Made by a program: the position numbers and the translations under genes. From an uncultured Amylibacter sp. (GTDB lineage Bacteria > Pseudomonadota > Alphaproteobacteria > Rhodobacterales > Rhodobacteraceae), in the NCBI GenBank assembly GCA_959347345.1, contig OY365738.1:930001-994000 (forward strand): 64,000 nucleotides of DNA, read 5' to 3'. The notes beneath the pieces were generated by a model. The model had not been told where the DNA came from and ran no database searches. It saw only the letters and a program-made list of their open reading frames with translations. Numbering within the stretch: the first letter of the stretch is position 1; every line of letters starts with the position of its first letter. Shown here in pieces: positions 1 to 7,203 of this stretch.

Positions 1-1434
1 GTATTGATAGCCCAAAATATCGGTCGCATCCTCGGCATCAAACGCCGCCATCCCCCCGTGTGGCATAGAAAATGGGTTGTGAGAGAACGCCAAATCGCCG
101 CGTTCATCCCGTTCATAAATCGGGAAATCCACTATCCAAGCAAAGGCAAATTCATCTTTAATCTGCCCCAATTCCGTGCCAATGACTACGCGAGCTTTTG
201 CCGCGACAGCTTCAAAATCACTCGGCGTACCGCCAAGGAAAAACGCGGCATCGCCCAGCCCAAGCCCCAACTGTTCGCGCAGGGCTTCGCACCGTTCATG
301 CCCGATATTTTTCGCCAGTGGCCCCGCGGCCTCCATCCCCTCGCCGATATCGCGCCAGAAAATATAGCCCATGCCAGCCAAACCTTCGCCTTGGGCAAAG
401 GCATTCATACGGTCGCAGAACTTCCGCGAGCCGCCCTTCGGCGCGGGAATCGCACGAATTTCCGTGCCGTCTTTTTCCAACAATGACGCGAAAATTTGAA
501 AGCCAGAGCCAGCAAAATGTTCCGACACAATCTGCATTTTCATCGGCACACGCAAATCGGGCTTGTCCGTGCCATACCAGAGCATCGCGTCACGATAGCT
601 GATTTGCGGCCAGTCATCCGCGACTTTCCGCCCACCGCCATGGGTTGTGAAAATCTGTTTTATCACGGGTTCAATCGTGTTCAAAACATCGGCTTGTTCG
701 ACAAACGACATCTCCACATCCAGCTGATAAAAATCCGTGGGCGAGCGGTCTGCCCGAGGGTCTTCATCGCGAAAACACGGGGCGATTTGGAAATATTTAT
801 CAAAACCCGCGACCATAAGCAGCTGTTTGAACTGCTGCGGAGCCTGCGGTAAAGCGTAAAACCGCCCGTGATGCAAACGCGAGGGAATCAGGAAATCCCG
901 CGCACCCTCTGGCGAAGAAACGGTGATAATCGGCGTTTGGAATTCGTTAAATCCCGCGTCATTCATGCAGGAGCGCGCGGTTTTTATGACATCAGCGCGA
1001 AGGATGATGTTGTTGTGCAAGGTCTCGCGCCGAAGGTCTAGGTAGCGGTATTTCAGGCGGGTTTCCTCGGGGAAATCGGGTTCGTTAAAAACCTGCACGG
1101 GCAAATCGTCGGCCGCACCCAGAACTGTCATATCTTGGATGAAAATTTCAATCTCACCCGTGGGGATGTTGGGGTTAATCAGGTCTTTATCGCGGGCTTT
1201 GACCTTGCCAAGGATGGAAATGCACCATTCGGAACGCACGGATTCAAGGGCGGAAAACACGGGGCAATCTGGGTCGGCAAGCACTTGGGTGATGCCGTAA
1301 TGGTCGCGCAAATCGATGAACAAAACGCCGCCGTGGTCGCGGATGCGATGCACCCAGCCAGACAGGCGGACGGTGGAATCAACGTGCGTGGCGCGTAAAT
1401 CGGCGCAGGTGTGCGTGCGGTAGGGGTGGGTCAT
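1..1434 (-). CDS. aspS: Aspartyl-tRNA synthetase (partial, C-terminus beyond left edge)
   Basis: Class II aminoacyl-tRNA synthetase that charges tRNA-Asp in the cytoplasm. Reading down from the ATG at 1434 gives a continuous frame to the left edge. It opens with an N-terminal OB-fold anticodon-binding domain ([11 protein letters not shown], then FIDLRDHYG) and continues into the bacterial class II core ([44 protein letters not shown]) and the GAD insert. About 478 of the usual ~590 residues are present. The His in RDHGG sits where non-discriminating AspRS enzymes have His; with gatB also in the window, indirect Asn-tRNA synthesis is possible but unproven. An AAAAGG ribosome site lies about 13 bases upstream of the start. 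All other frames in this interval are shadows. Confidence 0.95.
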   Translation of the reverse strand, partial: MTHPYRTHTCADLRATHVDSTVRLSGWVHRIRDHGGVLFIDLRDHYGITQVLADPDCPVFSALESVRSEWCISILGKVKARDKDLINPNIPTGEIEIFIQDMTVLGAADDLPVQVFNEPDFPEETRLKYRYLDLRRETLHNNIILRADVIKTARSCMNDAGFNEFQTPIITVSSPEGARDFLIPSRLHHGRFYALPQAPQQFKQLLMVAGFDKYFQIAPCFRDEDPRADRSPTDFYQLDVEMSFVEQADVLNTIEPVIKQIFTTHGGGRKVADDWPQISYRDAMLWYGTDKPDLRVPMKMQIVSEHFAGSGFQIFASLLEKDGTEIRAIPAPKGGSRKFCDRMNAFAQGEGLAGMGYIFWRDIGEGMEAAGPLAKNIGHERCEALREQLGLGLGDAAFFLGGTPSDFEAVAAKARVVIGTELGQIKDEFAFAWIVDFPIYERDERGDLAFSHNPFSMPHGGMAAFDAEDATDILGYQY

Positions 1435-1472
1435 TGGCGGGGGTGTTCCTTTTTGTGGGATTGTTTTTTGTG

Positions 1473-1501
1473 GATATAAATGGAAAAGGGCGGATTGTAA
1501 A
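1473..1501 (-). promoter_or_regulatory. Candidate sigma70 promoter of aspS
   Basis: On the minus strand TTTACA (1496-1501) and TATATC (1473-1478) are 17 bp apart, about 40 bp upstream of the aspS start codon. Assigned by similarity to the sigma70 consensus only. Confidence 0.5.
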
Positions 1502-1942
1502 TAGTGATTAGTTATTAGAGGTTAAGAGCAGAGGTTTTTTGTTGCGCCCTCACTGCGTTCGGTTGCCCGCCCGCCCACCCCTCCTGCGGAGAGCTGGACG
1601 GGCTATTTTTTGGCTGGGGTTTGGCTCAGCGTCTTGTATATAGTCTAAATAAATTTAGAACTTACCCATCACCACTTCCCAAGTATTCTTTGCAAATAAT
1701 CCAATCTAACGTCTTGTTATTCCAGATAGTAATTTTATAGAATCACTATCGTCTTGAAACCAAAGGGCTTTTGGCATGCCCCCACGAAGTGGGGGCTACG
1801 CACAAAAGACCATGCTGGTCGGCATTCATTATTTTATTTTACGGGCAGGTTCAACTGCCCTATGGAGCGATGACGAAGACCCAAAGGGCATCACTAATCA
1901 CTAATAACTAATAACTAATAACTAATAACTAATAACTAACAA
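1500..1942 (+). repeat. Intergenic repeat module A, forward copy, plus heptamer array
   Basis: This gap has no credible gene. It holds a full copy of a repeat seen about twelve times in the window. In order: GAGGTTAAGAGCAGAGG, a GC-rich CCCGCCC...CTCCTGCGGAG...GACGGG block, CTAAATAAATTTAG, the block containing CAAGTATTCTTTGCAAATAA, GTCTTGTTATTCCAGATAG, and a hairpin (1768-1808) with outer CTTTTG/CAAAAG and inner GCCCCCAC/GTGGGGGC arms. Next is a GGTCGGC...GACGAAGACC hairpin whose loop carries the nested palindrome GGGCAGGTTCAACTGCCC (1843-1860). From about 1890 to the ubiK stop codon there are tandem heptamers TAACTAA/TCACTAA. Confidence 0.9.
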
Positions 1943-2185
1943 CTACTTCTTAGATTCCAACGCCTTCACCCGCGCCATCAACGCTTTATTATCCGCGCGC
2001 GCCTTGGCCGCCATCGCGGACACCGCATCAAACTCTTCGCGAGTCACAAAATCCCCCTCCGCCAGCCAACGTTCCAGCCACACCTTGAACGCCACCTCCG
2101 CCTCCGCACGCGCACCCTGCGCCACGCCCATAGCATTCACCATGACCGAGGATAAATCATCAAATAATTTCTTTGAATTCGCCAT
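1943..2185 (-). CDS. ubiK: UbiK-family ubiquinone biosynthesis accessory protein
   Basis: An 80-residue protein of the BMFP/UbiK (YqiC) family, a small coiled-coil factor that assists the aerobic ubiquinone biosynthesis proteins at the membrane. The N-terminal half (KKLFDDLSSVMVNAMGVAQGARAE) is the amphipathic region with the family's conserved Ala-Glu pattern. The C-terminal half (VTREEFDAVSAMAAKARADNKALMARVKALE) is the predicted coiled coil, and a Lys-rich end closes it. Length and order match the family. AAGGGAACACA stands before the ATG. The stop codon directly abuts the heptamer array to its left. It diverges from lgt with about 90 bp between starts. Confidence 0.85.
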   Translation of the reverse strand: MANSKKLFDDLSSVMVNAMGVAQGARAEAEVAFKVWLERWLAEGDFVTREEFDAVSAMAAKARADNKALMARVKALESKK

Positions 2186-2238
2186 TGTGTTCCCTTATCA
2201 AACTCTACATCCGCCGATATTACCACACAAAACCGCCC

Positions 2239-2267
2239 TTGACAACCCGCAGGAAACCCGCCATAAT
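2239..2267 (+). promoter_or_regulatory. Candidate sigma70 promoter of lgt (near-leaderless)
   Basis: TTGACA (2239-2244) and CATAAT (2262-2267) are separated by 17 bp. The expected transcription start, about 7 bp beyond the -10 box, falls at or next to the lgt ATG at 2275. The mRNA may therefore be leaderless, which fits the lack of a Shine-Dalgarno motif there. Confidence 0.55.
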
Positions 2268-2274
2268 CCACGCC

Positions 2275-3186
2275 ATGACTCCATTAACCCCACTATTAAT
2301 CCCCTTCCCCAATATAGACCCCGTGCTGTTCAGTTTCACCCTGTTCGGGCTGAATTTATCCATCCACTGGTACGCCGTCGCCTATATTTGCGGGTTTATC
2401 ATCGGCTGGCGTTGGCTTTTATTCCTGACTCGCAAGCCCCACCTTTGGTATAAAAACATCCCCCCCTTGAAGGGCAAGGATATAGAAGACCTGATGACTT
2501 GGTGCATTATCGGCACGATTTTGGGCGGACGTTTGGGCTATGTTTTGTTTTATAATTCGGCGCAATATCTTGCCAATCCTCTGGCGGCGCTCCGCGTGTG
2601 GGAGGGCGGAATGTCCTTTCACGGTGGCCTGCTCGGCGTTTGCCTTGCGATAATTTTGCTATGCAAACGCAGGGGCTGGGCGTTACTGCCCGTGTGCGAT
2701 GCGGTCGCCGTGTGCGTGCCGTTTGGCCTGTTTCTGGGGCGATTGGCGAATTTCGTAAATGCAGAGCTTTGGGGGCGACCGACCCTTGCCCCTTGGGGGG
2801 TTATTTTCCCCGGCACATCGGCGCAATCTTGCGGGCAAAGGCTGGGCGAATACTGCGCTCGTCATCCAAGCCAACTCTATGAGGCCGCGTTGGAAGGCGT
2901 TGTTTTATTCGCTATTATCACTGTTTTAATCTTTTATCGCGGGCTGTTCAAAACCCCTGGCATGGCGATGGCGGTGTTCGGCTTCGGCTATGGAATAAGC
3001 CGTGTGATTGTGGAGGCCTTCCGCCAAGGCGACGCGCAGTTTGTCGGCGCAAACAACCCGTGGGGGCATATTATACGGCTCGGGTCAACCGCCGATAGCA
3101 TCGGCATGACTATGGGGCAAATCCTGTCCTTGCCGTTAATTTTCGGCGGATTGCTGCTGATGTATGCGTTGCAACGGCGCAGATAA
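2275..3186 (+). CDS. lgt: Prolipoprotein diacylglyceryl transferase
   Basis: Inner-membrane enzyme that moves diacylglycerol from phosphatidylglycerol to the lipobox cysteine of prolipoproteins, the first step of lipoprotein maturation. The 303-residue product has about seven membrane segments and Lgt hallmarks: the SIHWYAVAYICGFIIGW entry helix, GGRLGYVLFYN, WEGGMSFHGGLLG, GRLANFVNAELWGRPT with the essential Arg/Asn/Glu, and HPSQLYEAALEG. The frame is open from 2173, but upstream residues lack Lgt character and the TTGACA promoter lies inside that stretch, so the ATG at 2275 is preferred. The stop overlaps the next start (TAATG). At least three lipoprotein precursors in this window would be substrates. 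Confidence 0.95.
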   Translation: MTPLTPLLIPFPNIDPVLFSFTLFGLNLSIHWYAVAYICGFIIGWRWLLFLTRKPHLWYKNIPPLKGKDIEDLMTWCIIGTILGGRLGYVLFYNSAQYLANPLAALRVWEGGMSFHGGLLGVCLAIILLCKRRGWALLPVCDAVAVCVPFGLFLGRLANFVNAELWGRPTLAPWGVIFPGTSAQSCGQRLGEYCARHPSQLYEAALEGVVLFAIITVLIFYRGLFKTPGMAMAVFGFGYGISRVIVEAFRQGDAQFVGANNPWGHIIRLGSTADSIGMTMGQILSLPLIFGGLLLMYALQRRR

Positions 3187-4331
3187 TGTCGCTGGCGGAT
3201 AAAATCCACGCGACCATAGCCCACACGGGTGCGATGTCCGTGGCGGAATACATAGCGCAGTGTTTGTTTCATCCTACGCTGGGTTATTACACGCGCAAAA
3301 CGGGGTTTGGCGTTGCGGGCGATTTCACCACCGCCCCCGAAATCAGCCAAGTTTTCGGGGAATTGCTGGGGTTAAGCCTTGCCCAAAGCTGGCAGGAACA
3401 GGGCGGCGGGGCGTTTGTTCTGGCGGAATTGGGCGGGGGTTCTGGGCAGTTAATGGTGGATATGCTTCGCGCCACGCGGGGGGTTGCGGGGTTTGTGGAC
3501 TCGGCGCAGATTTATATGGTGGAGGGCAGTGCCACGTTGCGTGAGGTTCAGCAAAACGCCCTTGCCGAGTACCCCTGTCATTGGTGCGATAATATCGCAG
3601 ATTTGCCCGATATGCCCTTATTTTTAATAGCGAACGAGTTCTTTGACTGCCTGCCAATCAGCCAATATCAGAAAAAGGGTGCGGTCTGGCACGAGCGGAT
3701 GGTGACCAGTAATGGCACGGGTGCGGATGCGAAATTATCCTTTTGTTTAGGTCGGCCCGTACCAAATATTGTGCCGAATGTTGATGGGGATATGAGCGGG
3801 CAAACTGGCACAGCGAGTGGCAACACTTTTACCAACTTGCCCGATGATTCGGTGCTGGAAACCTGCCCCCCTGCCTCGGCGATTGCAGAGACTTTGGCAC
3901 GGCATATTGCCGAGTTTGGAGGCACCGCGATTATCGTTGATTACGGGCGTTGGGGCAATATCGGTGCGACTTTGCAAGCCGTCCGCGACCATAAAAAAAC
4001 CGACCCACTGGCGGATGCGGGGATGAATGACATCAGCGCGTTGGTGGATTTTCGCGCACTGGCGCGGGCGGTGCGTCCGTTTGCGCAGGTCAGTGCGTTG
4101 GTGAAACAGGGGGTTTTGCTGGAACGGCTGGGCATAGCGGCGCGGATGGAACGGCTGGCGATTGGGCTTACGGGCGAGTCTTTGGCAAACCATATTGCCG
4201 CCCATAAACGCTTGACTCATGCGGATGAAATGGGCAGTCTCTTTAAGGCAATAGCCATAACGGCAAAGGGTGCCGCCCTGCCCGCAGGGTTTGAATATAA
4301 TAAAGACGATGAAGAAAACAATGAAACTTAA
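3186..4331 (+). CDS. SAM-dependent methyltransferase, MidA/NDUFAF7 family
   Basis: A 381-residue class I methyltransferase of the DUF185 family. The mitochondrial homologue NDUFAF7 dimethylates an arginine of complex I subunit NDUFS2, so an assembly role for respiratory complex I is plausible but not shown here. Family signatures are MSVAEYIAQCLFHPTLGYY near the N-terminus, GDFTTAPEISQVFGELLG, the SAM-binding LAELGGGSGQLMVDML, IANEFFDCLPISQYQ, and DYGRWG late in the protein. An insert of about 60 residues (DGDMSGQTGTASGNTF and flanks) sits in the middle. It is translationally coupled to lgt by a 1-bp overlap, and its 3' end overlaps the start of pgeF. Confidence 0.9.
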   Translation: MSLADKIHATIAHTGAMSVAEYIAQCLFHPTLGYYTRKTGFGVAGDFTTAPEISQVFGELLGLSLAQSWQEQGGGAFVLAELGGGSGQLMVDMLRATRGVAGFVDSAQIYMVEGSATLREVQQNALAEYPCHWCDNIADLPDMPLFLIANEFFDCLPISQYQKKGAVWHERMVTSNGTGADAKLSFCLGRPVPNIVPNVDGDMSGQTGTASGNTFTNLPDDSVLETCPPASAIAETLARHIAEFGGTAIIVDYGRWGNIGATLQAVRDHKKTDPLADAGMNDISALVDFRALARAVRPFAQVSALVKQGVLLERLGIAARMERLAIGLTGESLANHIAAHKRLTHADEMGSLFKAIAITAKGAALPAGFEYNKDDEENNET

Positions 4332-5115
4332 CCCTATACTATCCCCACTTTTGCACGGAAAACAAGGCAAAAACAACAGCACTCGGCACGGCTTTTTCAC
4401 CCGTATCGGCGGAGTCTCAACGGGGATTTACGCGGGATTAAATTGTGGATTAGGCTCTGGCGATAGCCCCGAATTAACCACCCAAAACCGCACCCGCGTG
4501 GCGGATTATCTCAATGTAGCCCCCGCCCATTTATGCGGGGTCTATCAAATCCATTCCAACACGGCAGTGGAAATATCGACGCCGACCGCGGGCGTGATAA
4601 AAGCCGACGCTCTGGTGACAAACCGTACGGGTTTAGCCTTGGGTGTTTTAACCGCCGACTGCGCCCCGATTTTATTTCACGCACCATCTGGGGGTATATC
4701 GGGGGTTATCGCCGCCGCCCACGCGGGCTGGAAAGGTGCGTTGTTCGGGGTGATTGAAAACACGGTTGCTCTAATGGAGCGATTGGGCGCGGTGCGGGGG
4801 GAAATATCGGCTGTCGTGGGTCCGTGTATAAGTGCTGGCAATTATCAAGTTGGGCTGGATTTTTACGATAACTTCACCGCACAAAGCACTGATTATTCTG
4901 TGTTTTTTACACCAGACGGCACGACACATTACCGCTTTGATTTGCCCGCGTTCTGCCTGTCTCAATTGGCAAAGGCTGGGGTTAAATCGGCGAATTGGAC
5001 GGGGGAATGTACCTATGCCCAACCCGAAAAATTCTATTCTTACCGCCGTGCAACCCATCAAAAAGAAGCGGATTATGGACGGCAAATTTCCGCTATTTCC
5101 CTGAATAGCAAATAA
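4321..5115 (+). CDS. pgeF: Peptidoglycan editing factor PgeF (laccase-domain, YfiH family)
   Basis: Cytoplasmic YfiH/PgeF-family protein, reported to keep wrong amino acids out of peptidoglycan precursors; older annotation says polyphenol oxidase. It shows HGFFTRIGGVSTGIYAGLNCG, VYQIHS, ADALVTNRTGLALGVLTADCAP (Cys/His metal-like site), AAAHAGWKG, VGPCISAGNYQVG and YSYRRATHQKEADYGRQ. These are the conserved blocks in order, at normal length (about 264 residues). The ATG at 4321 was chosen because the family starts just before the HGFFTR block; 4309 is an alternative in the same frame. Both overlap the 3' end of the methyltransferase gene, suggesting lgt, methyltransferase and pgeF form one transcription unit. 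Confidence 0.92.
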   Translation: MKLNPILSPLLHGKQGKNNSTRHGFFTRIGGVSTGIYAGLNCGLGSGDSPELTTQNRTRVADYLNVAPAHLCGVYQIHSNTAVEISTPTAGVIKADALVTNRTGLALGVLTADCAPILFHAPSGGISGVIAAAHAGWKGALFGVIENTVALMERLGAVRGEISAVVGPCISAGNYQVGLDFYDNFTAQSTDYSVFFTPDGTTHYRFDLPAFCLSQLAKAGVKSANWTGECTYAQPEKFYSYRRATHQKEADYGRQISAISLNSK

Positions 5116-5222
5116 GATTTTGCAGGATAATTCGCCATTAATTATCCGTTAATTATTGTTAATTATTATTAATTATTATTTAATCCAACATTAATTATCC
5201 ATTAATTATTATGAATAAATAA
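5116..5222. repeat. AT-rich TTAATTATT-type simple repeat between convergent genes
   Basis: Between the convergent pgeF and TSUP stop codons is about 100 bp of imperfect TTAATTATTA/TTAATTATCC repeats. No T-tailed GC stem was seen. It resembles the heptamer arrays in position but has a different unit. Confidence 0.6.
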
Positions 5223-6026
5223 TTAACCGCCCAATAACATGCCCGTCGCCACGATAATCAAAAACCCCGCAAAAATCCGTCGCAGAGGCTTTGGATTTAA
5301 CCGATGCGCCAGCCTCGCCCCCATCGGCGCGGTCATCAAAGTCATCGAAATCACCACGAAAAACGCCACCACATTAACATAGCCCAGCATGAACGGCGGT
5401 GCGCCCTCCAAAGGCGGACTCGATACCAGAAACGCCAGCACAGAGGGCGCGGCTATAATCACGCCAAACCCCGCCGCAGTCGCAACCGCGCGGTGAATCG
5501 GCACATTATGCAGGGTCATTAAAGGCACGCCAAAACTGCCCCCGCCAATCCCCATCAGCACGGAAATAAAGCCTATCACAGGGCCAAAAACCGCCCGCCC
5601 AAACACGGCGGGCATCTGTGCGCCCAGTCGCCATTCGGGGCGACCAAACGCCATATACAGCCCGATAATAATCCCCAAAATCCCAAACAAAGTCACCAGA
5701 AAATCGGACGGACGGCTCACCGCAAAGGCCATACCCAGAACCGCGCCAAAGGCTATGAACCCGCCCCAATGACGCAGAATTTGCCACTCTACCGCGCCCG
5801 CTTTATGATGCGTTAAAACCGACCGCAGCGAGGTCACGATAATAGTCGCCAGCGAAGTCGCCAGGCAAATCTGGATGATATGCGGGTTATCATAACCCAG
5901 CCATTTGAAGGAAAAATAAAACGCAGGGACGAGGATAATCCCCCCGCCAACCCCCAGCAACCCCGCCATAAGACCCGCGAACGCCCCGATAATAAGCAAT
6001 AAAATCAAGCTGATAAGAATGGTCAT
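5223..6026 (-). CDS. Sulfite exporter TauE/SafE (TSUP) family permease
   Basis: A 267-residue integral membrane protein with about eight hydrophobic segments and the TSUP signature in both halves: AGLMAGLLGVGGGIILVPAF near the N-terminus and GFISVLMGIGGGSFGVPLMTL in the second half. Family members move sulfite, thiosulfate, sulfoacetate and similar anions; the substrate here is unknown. The frame stays open up to 6308, but that extension is hydrophilic and overlaps the divergent gene, so the ATG at 6026 is taken. It lies divergent to a Blh/DUF442 protein, a pairing known from sulfide-responsive bigR-type operons, so a role in sulfur-compound detoxification is the best inference. Confidence 0.88.
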   Translation of the reverse strand: MTILISLILLLIIGAFAGLMAGLLGVGGGIILVPAFYFSFKWLGYDNPHIIQICLATSLATIIVTSLRSVLTHHKAGAVEWQILRHWGGFIAFGAVLGMAFAVSRPSDFLVTLFGILGIIIGLYMAFGRPEWRLGAQMPAVFGRAVFGPVIGFISVLMGIGGGSFGVPLMTLHNVPIHRAVATAAGFGVIIAAPSVLAFLVSSPPLEGAPPFMLGYVNVVAFFVVISMTLMTAPMGARLAHRLNPKPLRRIFAGFLIIVATGMLLGG

Positions 6027-6104
6027 TGTGGCGCTTGCCCTTTTTGTGCGGTGTGCTAATATGGGATGATAGCCCGTTTTGGGCGCGAATGCAAGGAGCA
6101 CGCG

Positions 6105-6542
6105 ATGCAAGCCAAACTGACCGAAATCAAACCTGTCAACGCCGAATTTTCCGTGGCGGGGCAGATTGCGCCCGCCGATATTGCGGGGATAAAAGCCCAA
6201 GGTTTTCAAACGATTATCTGCAATCGCCCCGATGGGGAGACTTGGGGACAGCCCGATTTTGACGGGATAGCCACGGCCGCGCGGGCGGCTGGCATGCAGG
6301 TCGCTCACCTGCCGATTAGTGGCGGTGTTGGCGGTGCCGATGTCATTGCGTTCAACAATATGTTGCGCGATATGCCCGCGCCCGTGCTGGCGTATTGTCG
6401 CTCTGGTATGCGGTGTATGACCTTGTGGGCTTGCACGCAGGCGCGTGATGGTGTGGCGATTGATGATATTATGACGCAGGCTGAGGCGGCGGGCTATGAC
6501 CTTTCGCAGGTGGCTGGGGTTGTTTTAGGTTTTAACGATTAA
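6105..6542 (+). CDS. Blh/DUF442 family phosphatase-like sulfur transferase
   Basis: A 145-residue protein of the DUF442 (TIGR01244, beta-lactamase-hydrolase-like N-terminal) family. It has the dual-specificity-phosphatase fold with the loop AYCRSGMRCMTLW (C-x5-R type, CRSGMR) and the family's INxRPDGE-like ICNRPDGETWGQP. In bigR-type operons the homologous domain is linked to persulfide handling. AAGGAG at 6092-6097 lies about 7 bases before the chosen ATG. It is transcribed away from the TSUP permease, with 78 bp between start codons that must carry both promoters. The stop codon is the first TTAACGA heptamer of the following repeat. Confidence 0.85.
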   Translation: MQAKLTEIKPVNAEFSVAGQIAPADIAGIKAQGFQTIICNRPDGETWGQPDFDGIATAARAAGMQVAHLPISGGVGGADVIAFNNMLRDMPAPVLAYCRSGMRCMTLWACTQARDGVAIDDIMTQAEAAGYDLSQVAGVVLGFND

Positions 6543-7060
6543 CGATTAACGATTAACGATGAATGTTTTCCGTCACTTCTTGACTGGTCGGCATAACGAC
6601 GTTATGACGAAGACCCGCAGGGCTAAATAATAATGAATGATTGGTTATTAGAGGTTAAGGGCAGAGGTTTTTTATTTCGCCCTCACTTCGGGGCAAGCCC
6701 CTACGTTCGGGCTTCCCACCCGCCCACCCCTCCTGCGGAGAGCTGGACGGGTGATTTTTGGCTAAAGCCTATCCAAGCATCTAGGCAAAGCCTAAATAAA
6801 TTTAGAGCAAACCTATCACCAATTCCCAAGTATTCTTTGCAAATAATCCAATCTCTCGTCTTGAATATCCTGCTAATAAATCTAGGAAATACTTATAGTC
6901 TTGTAACCAAAGGCTTTTGTGTATGGGCTTTTTCGAAGTTTTATTTTGGTCGGGCAGGTTCAACTGCCCTTATGTAAAAGCTCTATATGCACAAAAGCCC
7001 CCATTAATCGTTAATCATTCATCGTTAATCGTTAATATTTTTGCCTAAAAAATAAGCAAC
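6538..7060 (+). repeat. Intergenic repeat module A, forward copy, with nested palindrome and heptamers
   Basis: The gap starts with four TTAACGA heptamers that overlap the upstream stop codon. Around 6590 is a short GGTCGGC...GACGAAGACC hairpin, then module A from about 6640. The A copy contains an extra GGGGC/GCCCC hairpin in the GC-rich block. Its terminal hairpin (GGCTTTTGTG at 6911 to CACAAAAGCC near 7000) has the inner loop opened by the nested palindrome GGGCAGGTTCAACTGCCC (6952-6969). A 114-codon open frame at 6633-6977 is repeat sequence, not a gene. TTAATCG/TTAACGA heptamers close the element. Confidence 0.9.
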
Positions 7061-7163
7061 TACTCCATTACTGCCCTTTTTCAAGGCATAATCGCACAAA
7101 TCACTCCCCCCCAACACCCCTCCCCTGTAAATTCCCACAAAATCCGCTAACTCCCGACTAAAC

Positions 7164-7189
7164 GCCATATAAACAAGCCATATAAACAA
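7164..7189 (+). repeat. 13-bp tandem direct repeat upstream of amtB
   Basis: GCCATATAAACAA occurs twice head to tail (7164-7176 and 7177-7189), immediately before the AAAGGAAA ribosome site of amtB. It could be a regulator site or a simple duplication; nothing else identifies it. Confidence 0.6.
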
Positions 7190-7203
7190 AAGGAAACCCC
7201 ACA

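Noticed and set aside
1843..1860. GGTTCAA inside GGGCAGGTTCAACTGCCC as a tRNA T-arm
   Set aside because: Stem and loop sizes do not match a T-arm and no acceptor, D or anticodon arms surround any of the four copies.
6633..6977. A 114-codon plus-strand open frame
   Set aside because: It lies wholly in repeat module A, similar frames appear in other copies (15015-15239, 62822-63034), and no ribosome site or protein family fits.
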